DNA from: Laburnicola sp. R22_1
Lineage: Eukaryota; Ascomycota; Dothideomycetes; Pleosporales; Didymosphaeriaceae
Direction: 5' to 3'
Assembly (NCBI GenBank): GCA_014281115.1
Contig: JACONQ010000001.1
Coordinates: 2,170,001 to 2,234,000, forward strand
DNA: 64,000 nt
Shown here: piece by piece, positions 22,699 through 32,988 of the stretch
How positions within the stretch are numbered: the first letter of the stretch is position 1
Layout: every line of letters begins with the position of its first letter
Notes under the pieces: generated by a model
The model's input: only the letters and a program-made list of their open reading frames with translations
Told to the model about the DNA's origin: nothing
Database searches by the model: none
Translations under genes and position numbers: made by a program

Positions 22699-24569
22699 AC
22701 GTACTTTGCACTCGAGTCGGACACTCCATCGAGTCGGACACTTTGCCAAGACCCCACCAAGTTCTGTACTATTCACGATAGTATAGAGTCAACATGAACT
22801 ATTTTCAATAGTCTAAATAGGCTAAACTATTCAGAATCTACTTCTATAAGCTGCCTACAGGTTTTTTTATTGTGCCCAGGCTTGCCGCAGCGTCCACAGC
22901 GCCGTTGAGCGGATTCGCCTCCATTAGTGCGCACCCTCTTCTTTGCCTTCTTGCCATCACTACGCACCCCAAAGTCCTTTAGAGTAGCCAGTCGCTGGCC
23001 CTCTTCAACTGTAAGGACTCCTTCTTGCTGCAATCGCTTTCTTTTATATAATTTACGTCGTGTGGCGGCCTTATTAGCAGCTTGAAGTTCGGCGTTGCGT
23101 TTGGTCATCAACACTAAAGAATGCCCCATTAGCTCAGCGCCTTTAACGAGCTTTTCCACCGCCTCAACTATATAAGTTGGGGAACTATCCACATGCCTTT
23201 GAATCCTCTGCTTAACTAGCGTCGATTGCGACCCAAGTTCTGTACTATTTCGCGGAGTTTGCGACTCCTATATACTATCGCGAATAGTACAAAGTGGAGG
23301 CGTACGCAGGCGGACGTCAAGCTGCGATATCACAGCTTCTAGGTTGTGGGGCACTAGGCCAGCACCTCGAAAGCCTCCTTTAATATTACTTTCAGTAAAC
23401 GAAGCCTTAAAAGCAGCAATAAAGCAAGGCAGGAACTCAATTTTAGTGATGTGCGTGATGTGGTTGCGCATTAAATCCTTAGCTTGGCGCCCATACGCCT
23501 TTTTTAAAGGCGCGAAACAGCCCACATTAAGTGGCTGTAAGAGGTGCGACGAATGCGAGGGCATACAGAGAGTAACAATATTGCTCTTCTTGCAGTAATC
23601 CTGGAATTCGAGCGAGTTGTGACTTTCGTGGCCATCGATAATAAGCAAACGTGCTCCACCAGTAGTACGCCTCTTTGTATGCTTATTAAAGTGCTTCAGC
23701 CATTGTAGACCAAGCTTATTTGTTGTCTAGCCGTTCTCAGAGACTGCAATAACCCAATCATGAGGTAGATCCTTCTCCTTATACCAGGCGGAGAGGTGGT
23801 GCTTGCCCCCGAAGATAATAAAGGGTGGGATCCACCAACCTATCGCGTTGATGCCTTGGATGACTGTTGTCCACTCCCTATTGCCCTACTGCACCTGCTT
23901 TGGCCGTCCTTAACGCTTAGAGCCTGTAACTACTGCTCTAGTTAATATTATGCCTATTATAAAGCCTACTTTATTAAAATTGTAGGTGTCCTTGTCTAGG
24001 ATACTATGTTTGGCCTTCATGTTCTCTACAAGCTGGAACTAGTCTTATATCACCTCAGGATCCTCCTGGAGAGCTCTCTTGTAGTCGTACTTTCGATTGA
24101 ACTTGACTTTAAGCTCTGGCTGGCGCTTAACAAAGTTATAAGGCCACCTCTAGCCAACTGGCTTGTAGTGGCGTGTAGCTAGTAAAGAATCAGCCATATC
24201 TTTTATAGCATTGAGCTAAGGCGGAAATCCTCGCGTGTCTAGGTCGAGTATATGCTCTACAATCGCCTGCTCCTCTCTTATAGTAAGTCTTATTTTGTTG
24301 GGTGCGCAGTCGCGTCTAAACGTCTTTCTAGCGCGTTGGTTGCTAAGTGTACTTTGAGAGACGTTGTAGATAGCTGCAGCGCGTCGCTGAGAGAGTGTCG
24401 CGTCTTGTTTGATAGCCTGGATCGCAAGCTGTATACGCGCTTCTTTTAACGCTAGTGGTTTGTTGTGTGGTTGAGGCATCGCGTTATACTATTGCTGATA
24501 GTACGTTTTGGTGGGGTCTTGGCAAAGTGTCCGACTCGATGGAGTGTCCGACTCGAGTGCAAAGTACGT
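22699..24569 (-). mobile_element. Fot1/pogo-type element with about 60-bp inverted repeats
   Basis: The ends ACGTACTTTGCACTCGAG (22,699) and the reverse complement of the same text (ending at 24,569) continue as inverted repeats for about 62 bp, apparently without mismatch. TA flanks both sides (22,697-22,698 and 24,570-24,571). Each terminal repeat contains the word CGAGTCGGACACT twice, 19-20 bp apart. The element is 1,871 bp and only lightly mutated compared with the block to its left. Confidence 0.92.
22827..24479 (-). pseudogene. Fot1/pogo (DDE_1) transposase with zinc knuckle, inactivated
   Basis: One frame runs from ATG 24,479 (MPQPHNKPLALKEARI) to the stop at 22,827 without any frameshift, about 550 codons. 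In order: an HTH_psq/CENP-B DNA-binding part (RRAAAIYNVSQSTLSNQRAR), a YNFNKVGFIIG motif, REWTTVIQGINAIGWWIPPF, KLGLQWLKHFNKHTK, LLIIDGHESHNSLEFQDYCK (second catalytic Asp) and LLQPLNVGCFAPLKKAYG. The C-terminus is basic and holds a CGRCGKPGHNKKTC zinc knuckle (CX2CX4HX4C). The first and third catalytic positions, Asp in Fot1 relatives, are Asn here. About seven in-frame stops occur at likely Gln/Trp codons. All changes fit G-to-A/C-to-T mutation, so the copy is dead but young. Confidence 0.88.
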
Positions 24570-24571
24570 TA

Positions 24572-24947
24572 GTATTTTAAGTTAACCATCGCTGTCGACA
24601 AGCGGGCCTACAATGTATTCAAAATGTTGCTTCATACGCCAGACTCGCCTAACCAGCCCAGCGAAGTTTACTGGGACGACTTCTTGCATGCCATCGTTTC
24701 GACCGGTTTCTTAGCGCAGAAGCTCCAGGGCTCCGCGTGGCAGTTTGTCCCATGGGATGTAGATCTTGAACGTCCGATTCAGTTCCACGAGCCGCATCCT
24801 GGACATAAGCTTCCGTTCACTTGGGCACGCAGGTATGGCAGGCGACTTGCAAGGTGTCGAAGGGAGCTGGAAAAGATAGATTCGAGTGATCTATTGTCGG
24901 ACCACTGGCCTCTGAAGGAGAAGGCCAGGCTATCTATATATATATAC
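24572..24947 (+). pseudogene. C-terminal fragment of a conserved fungal hypothetical gene
   Basis: From about 24,585 the plus strand is open and reads TIAVDKRAYNVFKMLLHTP, then DFLHAIVSTGFLAQKLQGSA, WQFVPWDVDLERPIQFHEPH and KLPFTWARRYGRRLARC, stopping at 24,945-24,947. I recognise this as the C-terminal module of a large group of uncharacterised filamentous-fungal proteins (pattern VDKRxxxVF...DFLHAMxSTGF...RSIxFHEPHP...RRxGRRL). The upstream part of the gene is missing: a Fot1/pogo element ends at 24,569 and AT-rich DNA lies beyond it. The family end is also replaced by an unrelated tail. Function unknown. Confidence 0.55.
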
Positions 24948-25176
24948 TAAGGAGCACGGAAACAAGTATATTCGTGATCCTAGCCTAGGCTCGGCGCATA
25001 GGGCGCCAAGGCTCTGGGCTCTTGCGACACAAGGGCATATGGGTGGAATGGAAATATGTTTCAGATGGCTTGATTGGGGCTGGCGTTCCGAGGGTAATCA
25101 TTCATGTGCCAATAAAAATTGGTTCAAAGAATCCAGTATCCACTCGGTTCTCTGATACGGCTCCAAATATAACGAA

Positions 25177-25184
25177 GGTGCTTG
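25177..25184. other. 8-bp target-site duplication of the hAT element, left copy
   Basis: GGTGCTTG directly precedes the left terminus CACAATTGTC. The same 8 bp follow the right terminus at 31,866-31,873. Confidence 0.95.
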
Positions 25185-25984
25185 CACAATTGTCAACAAA
25201 CAAATTTAGTCCAAATCCACCCGTTGACTTGATTTGATGTGCCTTAACAGCGCTAGAGGACTTAATTAGGAGGTCTTGGCAGCAGTTTGTACTTGATTTA
25301 GAAGTCGGATTTGCAAATATTAATCTAAAATTATAGTGTTATGCTGCAGTTTGGCAGCTAATCGTCCTATTTAGATACACTATACAGAGTCTTAATTGCT
25401 GCGTTAGTGAGATTGCTCTCATCAACCTTATTGTCGCTGCTTATAAAACCAGCCTTTAGCCAGCTCCGCACACACTGCAGAGCAGCTAGTAACTGTGAGC
25501 TCATTTTGCGCCGCTTCGGCTCTAATAAGTCTCTAAGTTCGCTAAACAAGCGCTCACACTCCGCGCTAGAGGCTGGAATACTTATTATATTAAGCGCAAA
25601 CTGCGCTAACGCTGGGTACTTGTTGCGTAACCCAAGCCAATAGCGGACTGGGTTACCTTCTCGATCGAAGTCGGCGCAGCTCCAATGCGGCTCACAAGCC
25701 CGCCAGCGCTCGTACTTATTGCCAGTTTCTTTATTAGAGTCGCTCTCCGCCTCGATAATCGCGTTAACAGCGTTGTTAATGGTGTTGGACCGCTTAACCA
25801 GCGGGCGTGGAGGCGGCTGGGGAGCAACAGTACCGCTATAGAGGCGCCAAAGTTGCTGAAAGGCAGCGTTGGCAGCCGCCAATTGAGCTGGGTTACCCGC
25901 CCAAGCGACTTTACAGTAGTTATAATAGCGCGGGTGGAGTATAATTGTAGCGTAATAGGCAGTACTGTCGCTTAGTTTGCTGTA

Positions 25985-28084
25985 CCGTGTCCGTGCGCGT
26001 AATGCCCGGATTCGCGTAATGCCCGCGCAACACCAAAACACCCTAACTTCAGCACGCGATAACTCCACCATTATGGATCCATATCAGGCTGCGATTGATG
26101 AGATAGAATCGCGAGAACCAGGAAAAGATTTTTCATATACAGAAGTTGCTGCTAGGCATAGGCTTGAACGATCTACGTTAGGTCGAAGGCATCGAGGGGT
26201 AACGCGTCCCAGGCAGGTCAAGAATATCAACCAGCTGAAACTCAACCTACAGCAAGAGCAGGAGCTCGTACAATATATCAAAGGACTCACAAAGAGACAT
26301 ATACCTCCCACTCAAGAGATGATACAGAACTTCGCCTCTACTATAGCAAAGGAGCCAGTCAGCGAGAGCTAGGTTACCCACTTTATCAACTAACACAGCA
26401 TTCAGCTTATCTCGCAATAGACAGTTGGCATGGACAGCAATCGCCACAAAGCTAATTCAGAGGATAAATATCGCCTCTATTTCAACCTCCTACACAGCAA
26501 GATCGATCAGTATTAGATAGATCCTCGTCATATCTACAATATGGACGAAAAAGGCTTCCTGATCGGTATCGTGGGTAGATCAAAACGAATATTCAGCAGA
26601 CGAATGTGGGAGAAGAAGGAGGTTAGGGCATCGCTCCAGGATGGCAATCGCGCATAGATTACGCTCCTAGCATGTATCTGCGCTGATGGATCAGCTCTGC
26701 CGCCAAGCCTCATCTATGAGGCTGCAAACAAGGGCATCCAATCAAGCTAGGTAGAGGATATTAAGGCAGGAGAACAAGAAGTCTTTATCACCTTATCACC
26801 CTCTAGCTGGACGAACAACGATATTAGGCTTGCCTGGCTTGAACAGGTATTTGATCGCTGCACAAAAGAGAAGACTCGCCAATCATATCGACTCTTGATC
26901 GTAGATGGCTATAGATCCCACATCACTATGGACTTTATCGACTACTGTGATCAGCATAGGATCCTCCTTGCTATCCTGCCTCCTTATTCAACTTATACGC
27001 TTTAGCCTCTCGATGTTGCGATGTTTAAGCCTCTATCAACAGCCTACTCAGCAGAGCTATCAAGATATCTCCATAGAAGCCAGGGCCTGGTTTCTATCAC
27101 CAAAGGCGACTTCTTCCCCCTATTCTGGAACGCGTGGAAGGTCTCCTTCAAGGAATCAACTATCCTCAGCTCTTTTAGAGCCACAGGCATATCGCCACCT
27201 AATCCTGATCCTATCCTTAATAGGTTTACCCAGGATCAAGAATCAGGCGATAGCTCCTCATCAGGGTTTAGTGATTATGACTGGAGAAAGATGGATAGGC
27301 TTGTACGCTCTGCAGTAAGTGATTAAAGTAGCAAGGATACATAAAAGCTTCGTCAATCACTCCACCACCTATCTGTTGAAAATGAGCTGCTTAAGCATGA
27401 CAACGATGGGCTTAGGCAGGCGCTATCTATTAAGAAGAAGCGTGGGAAGAAGAGCAAAGCTCTAGACCTTCAACAGCGCCAGGATTATCATAGTAGGGCT
27501 ATCTTATAGTTACTAAGGAAAGTAAGGGAGGCACGTGTTCGTTAATTAATTAAGGAGCAGGAGGATAAGCAGCAGCAGCTTTAAAAAGCAGCGACAGCAG
27601 AGCTGAAGAAGGCAGCTAAGCTATATAAGGAGAAAATCCAGTAGGAGAAGCGTGTTGCGCGAGAAGTAGCTAGGGAGGCAAAGGAGAAAGAGAGGGCTAA
27701 AAAGGCAGCTTAGCGCGCTGCCCAGAAGTCTGCCCGCAACGCTGAAAAAGCTCTACAACTATCCCAAAAGGGTAAGAGAAAGGCCTCTCAGCCAGCTCTA
27801 TAGAGCAGAAAGCGTCAGAAACGTGTTGTTGATGCTTAAGATAATAGGGAGGCCTTAGAGGGCGCATCTACTTCCCTAACCAGATCTACACGTCGCGGCC
27901 GCAATGTTAAGCTTCCTAATAGATATAGATAGTGCAAATTGATCGCAAGCATCGATATAGTGCTACTCTGGAAAATCTCGTGATAATATTGATTGTGGGT
28001 GGTTCTATTGCCTGGTCGCTGATAGAGCGCTTCTGGTGTTGCGCGGGCATTACGCGAATCCGGGCATTACGCGCACGGACACGG
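25985..28084 (+). mobile_element. pogo/Fot1-type element nested in the hAT transposase
   Basis: Inverted repeats of about 51 bp begin CCGTGTCCGTGCGCGTAATG on the left (25,985) and are mirrored exactly at the right end (28,084). TA flanks both ends (25,983-25,984 and 28,085-28,086). Each terminal repeat contains GCGTAATGCCCG twice, separated by GATTC. Length 2,100 bp. The insertion interrupts the hAT transposase without other loss. Confidence 0.94.
26073..27932 (+). pseudogene. pogo-type (HTH_psq, CENP-B HTH, DDE_1) transposase, inactivated
   Basis: ATG 26,073 begins MDPYQAAIDEIESREPGKDF. In order: an HTH_psq part (YTEVAARHRLERSTLGRRHR), a CENP-B-type HTH (QELVQYIKGLTKRHIPPTQE), YNMDEKGFLIGI (first catalytic Asp), a RLLIVDGYRSHITMDFIDYC segment (second Asp) and PLDVAMFKPLSTAYSAELSR (third Asp). 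The C-terminal tail is long, Lys/Arg/Ala-rich and coiled-coil-like. The whole length stays in one frame. About a dozen stops occur at expected Trp/Gln codons (first after EPVSES near 26,370). Unlike its neighbour at 22,827, all three catalytic Asp are kept. The end given is the first stop after VKLPNRYR and may itself be mutated. Confidence 0.88.
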
Positions 28085-29538
28085 TAATAGAGCTTTAGTT
28101 TGGCGACAGCGCCGCGTAGGTTGATGGCCAAATGGTCTTCTGGAGCGTCTTCTTGCTCAAAGTCAATATTGCGATAGGTAATTAAGCGCTCTTTATAAGC
28201 GCTTATAAGCTGCTTAAAGGTAGGGATAACCTTATAAATGGCGCCAAAGCGCCTATTAAGCTTGCGATTGCCTGGCTACTTGCTCTTGCCGCGACCTTCC
28301 AGCCGCTCTGTGGCTGCTTTAAGCGGCTTTAACATATCCACATACTTAGTGATAACTGCCCAGTCTGCTGCTTGTAGACTAGTTAATCGCATCTACGCTA
28401 GAGCAGCTGGTGGCTTGTTAGTTTTTTAATTAAGCGCTTCGATCTGTGAGATGTGGTGTTTGGCGTAGTTAGTAATAGGACGTTGGAGGATAAGCCCACG
28501 CTCAAAGGCAGCATAATAGCTGTTCCAGCGTGTAACGCACGCCTTGACGATGGCTAATAATAAGGCCTTGTTTGTGGGGTCTTCAGCTAACGCGAGGTGC
28601 TAGAAAGTAGAGAAACTAGAGTACTGTTTTAGCGTACTAATAAAGTTGATAATGTCTAGAAACACTTCCAAAGGCCCTAGCCGCCGCCACTTATTTATAA
28701 ACTTCTCCTTATTCTTCTTGTGCTTTGGGTCATTATTGTAGGCGTCTTTATTCTTGCCAAATATGACAGTTTGGCTGACGAGGTTGATAGTGTGGCAACT
28801 GCAACAAAGGCGGCGTTGAGCGGTAGTAAATTTATACTATTTACTTAAGTACTCCACTGCCATATTGTTACTTGTAGCGTTATCTAACACAAAGTAACCT
28901 AGCTTCTCCGCTGTTATATTGAACGCCTGCAGCGCTTTATTGACACATTCGCCTATCCTCTCGCCGCTGTAGACGCTAGCGAGCTGCGGCAGCGCGATAG
29001 GTAAGTCCTAAATCCTGCCTGTAGTGTCAACGTAGTGAGCAACGACACCAAAGAAGCTGCGCTTGCCACCTTTTGCAGTCCAGCCGTCAAAGCTAACGTG
29101 CACCTTACTGCTTATAGTTGCTAATTCTGCTTTAACAATAGGAACAAGGTAGTTGTAGAGCTGTAGTACGAACCTCGACACGCTGTTGTGGCTTGTCTAC
29201 AGCGCTTAAACTGCTATAGGATTGGCGAACTGTAGCATGCGCTGGAAGCTCTCAGTCTCGAATTCGCGCAGCGGATGGTTATTCTTAACAAGCTATTGCA
29301 CAGCGGTGAGCTGGAAGCCTTAAACATTAAAGTTACTTAGCTTATTAACCACAGCTTGCGTGACAGGTACACCCTTCTTTATCGCGTTAAAGATAGTTGA
29401 CTGACCACCCGGCAGCTGTGGCAGCTGCTTCCCGCGCGCAGTTAGGCGATGGCCGCGCCTTTGACAACCCAGGTGCTTTGCCACGGAGCTTGTGGCATCC
29501 GTCACCTCAATTATGCTGCTTATCGGCGCGTTGTGGTA

Positions 29539-30862
29539 CAGTGCCAAGCCAAAAGTCTGTTCTCCCAACACGCTAACGCGCGTACACCAACACCAACACC
29601 CTATTTTCAACACTACATTACTCCACCAATATGAGCTCTTTTGGTGTAGAAATTTCAGGAAATCGTCGCCGCAATGCCGAATTATCTGTCCAGCAACGGG
29701 ATTTAATTATCGCGAAGTGTGAGGCGGGCGCGTTATTGCGGGAGTTGGCTGGGGAGTTTAACTGTACGCGTCGCTGCATCAACAAAACACTTTAGAGATA
29801 TGGAGAATAACACCACAATCAATCGCGGCCTCGATTAGGGTGTCCCCAGGCGCTTAATACACATGACAAGCGTTTACTCTATCGAGAGGCACGAAAAAAC
29901 CCGAGGATTGAATACCCAGCCCTCCTCTGCGAGGCCTCCCTCCGCCGCATCTCTCGAACGACTGCATATCGCGCATTGAAGGCAGAGAGCCTGACCAACT
30001 TCCGGGCAGCGCGGAAGCCCAAGATCACTTGCGCGGTGGCCCAGGAGAGGCGTTAATTCGAACGGGAATATCGCAATTGGGATTGGCGCGGACAGCCCTT
30101 CCGGTTCTCAGATGAGTGCTCTATTCAAAGACGCTCCGGCGGCACATCTACATGGGTTTTTCGCCTCCCACACGAGAAATGGAGACATGAGATGATCGAG
30201 GAGACAGTTATATCAAGATCTCGCGCGGCAATGGTGTGGGCGAGTATCTGGCTTGATCGGAGAGGGCGGGTTCGGCGGAGTCCCTTAGTGATCATGCCCA
30301 GGGACCCAGCAGCTCGTCGCAAAGGATACAGCGCATGGAGTTATATTGAAGCTCTACGCGAAGGACTCCTCTGTAATTATCACGCAGGAGATATCTATAT
30401 GCACAACAACGCGCCCATCCACAGGGCGCGACAGTCGCTCGATTTTTTGGCGGAACACGGCATACAACCGATCGAGTGGCCGCGTTATTCCCCCAACATC
30501 AACCCCATCGAACATCTCTGGTGGTCCCTTAAGAGAGAACTCCATAAGCGTTACCCCAATATGGGCGACCTTGGCGACGGCGACGAGGACTTTGAGACCT
30601 TCTGCGCGGCGTTGAAAGATTGCTGGCGTAGGATCCCTGATTCGCTGATTCGCAAGCTTATACTTAGTATGCCGCGCCGCCTACTTGCTCTCCGGCGTGC
30701 GCGCGGGTATCAAACAAAATATTGATCAAATAATTATCTCTATATCAATTATCAACTCTCCGGGAGCGATATTGGGGGTGCCGGAGCGCTCTGCGCGACG
30801 GGGTGGTGATGATGGCGGACCTCGCTTACCCCTGCGGGGAACAGACTTTTGGCTTAGTACTG
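29539..30862 (+). mobile_element. Tc1-type element nested in the hAT BED finger
   Basis: The left terminus CAGTGCCAAGCCAAAAGTCT (29,539) is mirrored by the right terminus (reverse complement CAGTACTAAGCCAAAAGTCT, ending at 30,862). TA occurs at both sides (29,537-29,538 and 30,863-30,864). Length 1,324 bp, with short inverted repeats of about 25 bp, the classical Tc1 plan. It sits between the Cys pair and the His part of the hAT zinc finger. Confidence 0.93.
29631..30724 (+). pseudogene. Tc1/mariner (DDE_3) transposase, inactivated
   Basis: ATG 29,631 gives MSSFGVEISGNRRRNAELSV followed by a helix-turn-helix region (ELAGEFNCTRRCINKTL) and a stop near 29,793. FRFSDECSIQRRSGG near 30,100 keeps the first catalytic Asp. 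IYMHNNAPIHRARQSLDFL contains Asn where Tc1 relatives have the second Asp (usual QDNAPIH). SPNINPIEHLWWSLKREL near 30,490 holds the third acidic residue, Glu. The frame ends RRARGYQTKY at 30,724. A stop near 30,053 (CGT TAA TTC) separates the halves. The GYxTKY ending is shared with the two older copies at 10,511 and 12,860, so the family has acted here more than once. Confidence 0.9.
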
Positions 30863-31865
30863 TAGCAGAAGCGGCACACAAAGAAGGTACGCTCAGGCTT
30901 ATTAGCCGCAATTTGTGCAGGACTTTGCTTTAACGCGACGCGATAGCTGTACTAAAAAACCCAGCTCTTCTTGCCAATAAGAGTACGCCGCGGCACCTGG
31001 TACCAAGCCAGCTTCTCCCAATCAATGCCATCGTAATTGTCCGCAAAGCGCTCGTCAAAGCCGCCGCCGACGACATTATTATCCTCTATAGTCGAAGCCT
31101 CCGTGGCTGCCTTTGACGCCAATAATGGCGTTAACAACGCCTGCGACTCTAGCAACTGCAGCTCCCACGGCCGCTGTGAGGCATCTATAACCTGGCCGAC
31201 AAGCGGGTCTTCAGCGGGCATGGCTGGCTGGCTGGCTCCCCGTGATGGCGACGATTGAGGCGACGGCGGCGCAGTTAGCTGCGTTTCGGGCAGCTCTATT
31301 GGCTGACTGGCAGTGCCGGCTGGCAGCGAGTCGCCTTTAATAGCCCGCTGGGTGCGTACTTTCTGACGCTTGCCGCGACCTCCACCTTCATTGGTCACCT
31401 CTACAGCGCCGTTAGCGCGTACTCTGGCGCGTGCGTTGCCATCGATGGCGCGTTTGGGGGGCATCTTGGGCTATTAGCAAGCCCACAAGGTAAGCAAAGG
31501 CAGCGAAAAGTACGCAATAAGTTAACTGCAATAGCTAAAACACCAACAAAAGTACGCTGATGGATAGGCGATAGTAACAAAACAGCGCGTTAAGTGCGCG
31601 ATAAGATGGCTAGGGGGCCTGGGCGTGATGCCGGCAGTAAGTTGTGGCCAATTAACAACTCTAAATAAGCCAACTTTTGCAGCAATACCCGCTTGCTTCT
31701 ATAGCTAAACAACACTATTAAATCTATTAAATCTCCAAGTTAAATCTTTATTTTGGACTTGATTTCCGCCTCAATTTATACGGCAAAGACTTGATTTACT
31801 TGATTTGGCAACTCGGCTGTTCGAAGCTCGAGATTTGGAAGTATATTTGATTGTTGACAATTGTG

Positions 31866-32076
31866 GGTGCTTGGTCCGCGGATTCCTCAGCCCATATCAG
31901 GCCAATCCACAAAGAAGTGTCAAGTCAGCCGTACAAGGCTACAGCTACAGGACAGAAGTTTGTGTACAATTGGCCTTGGTATTGCTTATCCTGGGGTAAC
32001 ACGTTGTACTCAACCTTTTCTCCTATTACTGTAGATATGGCACAAAATTTGAAATTACAATGCTCTCTCTATTGCT
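31866..32076. other. Right target duplication and unique flank
   Basis: GGTGCTTG at 31,866-31,873 is the right copy of the hAT target duplication. The following about 200 bp are ordinary single-copy-looking DNA up to the 3-prime end of the next gene. An open frame crosses the restored empty site, but it has no ATG and no family I recognise. Confidence 0.6.
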
Positions 32077-32988
32077 TTATGAGCCCTCTTCGTCATCCGA
32101 ATTGTAATCTAACGGAACCGGCTTAATCCGATCACTTCGCAGGCAATCCCAATGATCGTAATGCATGTAGTTCCTCTCGGGCACTTTCTCCCGCCAACAC
32201 AGGCGGATGACATGATATGTTGCGGGTACATACCTTCCCGTGTCGATTTCGTCCCTCCGCGGCGGTCGCCATGTTCTTCCCTCCCACGTGTACTCCATGG
32301 AATAGTCTTCGTCCAGCTCCATCTTCGATCCATCGTATCGGGTCAGCTGCACATCCCGATGTCTGTTTGCATCTGGGCGTAGATATCTCCGCGTTATCGA
32401 CGCTTCCTTCAACGTTTCGAATTCTAGGTTAACCTCCCTGCAGGAATTTGGAAATTTTGTTTCGCGGAGTGCTTCAGTGATTCTAACCCCGTCTGAAATA
32501 ACCCAGGTTAAGGCGCATATCGTCCATGTAATCTTTCTCCAGTGCAGATGTTGTTGTAGGTGGTTGTAAAATTTGGGACGTTTCCAACTAGTTACGTGTA
32601 GATGGTGGAGATTTTGACCAGATTGAGACGATAGATGAAAAAGATAGTGGTCCCAGTCTCTCTGGTCATAGCTTCCCGCGATGTCTCCGTCAACGTGGTG
32701 TGTCGCGCTCCGCAAAGGGATCGCACGAGTTTCATAATAGATAAGGCGACATGTGCGTAGAAGAGCAGTGTCGAGTATGGGTTGGAGTTCATGCCCCGGT
32801 CGGAGTTCATTTCCAGGTTGAAGATCGCCACACGAGGACTCCAATTCCGATGTACGACTGACTACTGTCTGAGAGACTGCATATTCAAAGATGAGGTTTC
32901 GAACCTCACTCGGAAGAAGGCCAAACAATGGTGACTGTAGTTGAGGGATGGAATCTTCTGGCGTGATTTCTGCAAGCGAACGTCTCAA
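32077..32988 (-). CDS. Hypothetical protein with F-box-like/DUF7730-type start, 5-prime end unresolved
   Basis: An open frame of about 300 codons ends at 32,077 with NSDDEEGS. It starts with the motif SPLFGLLPSEVRNLIFEYAV, characteristic of a very large group of uncharacterised fungal proteins (SPLxxLPxEIRNxIFxYAL; DUF7730/F-box-like). TALLRTCRLIYYETRAIPLR (family: LLRTCRQIYxEA) follows, then a central RYLRPDANRHRDVQLTRYDG region and an acidic tail. The frame has no ATG before the motif: it opens after a TAA near 33,045 and the first in-frame Met is deep inside. Either a short upstream exon exists (acceptor-like CAG words occur at about 33,010-33,035) or the gene is decaying. Function unknown; the SKP1-binding role of true F-boxes is not demonstrated. 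Confidence 0.6.
   Translation of the reverse strand: MRRSLAEITPEDSIPQLQSPLFGLLPSEVRNLIFEYAVSQTVVSRTSELESSCGDLQPGNELRPGHELQPILDTALLRTCRLIYYETRAIPLRSATHHVDGDIAGSYDQRDWDHYLFHLSSQSGQNLHHLHVTSWKRPKFYNHLQQHLHWRKITWTICALTWVISDGVRITEALRETKFPNSCREVNLEFETLKEASITRRYLRPDANRHRDVQLTRYDGSKMELDEDYSMEYTWEGRTWRPPRRDEIDTGRYVPATYHVIRLCWREKVPERNYMHYDHWDCLRSDRIKPVPLDYNSDDEEGS

Larger units (their letters stand above)
25367..31464 (-). pseudogene. hAT transposase split by two insertions
   Basis: ATG at 31,464 opens MPPKRAIDGNARARVRANG and an N-terminal low-complexity region, followed by DWEKLAWYQVPRRTLIGKKS and a BED-type zinc finger beginning FFVCRFCY. There the Tc1-type element interrupts. The finger resumes at 29,536 with HNAPISS and TDATSSVAKHLG, followed by VPVTQAVVNKLSNFN and NNHPLREFETESF. 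The second insertion splits LKLYY from SKLSDSTAYYATIILHPRY. The C-terminal dimerisation domain PASSAECERLFSELRDLLEP with LLAALQCVRSWL ends at the stop 25,367. The frame is restored at both junctions if each element and one TA are removed. Several in-frame stops at Gln/Trp positions (for example just after KKSWVF) remain, so it is inactive even without the insertions. Confidence 0.9.
25185..31865 (-). mobile_element. hAT element carrying two nested transposons
   Basis: The left end CACAATTGTCAACAAACAAA (25,185) is matched by the reverse complement of the right end (CACAATTGTCAACAATCAAA, finishing at 31,865). Perfect 8-bp target duplications GGTGCTTG flank it, as expected for hAT. Several copies of acttgattt occur near both ends (25,224, 25,290; 31,757, 31,798, 31,808 region), a sub-terminal repeat pattern typical of hAT transposase binding. 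Two later elements at 25,985-28,084 and 29,539-30,862 lie inside. Subtracting them with one TA each leaves about 3.25 kb, a normal length for a fungal hAT element. Confidence 0.93.
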
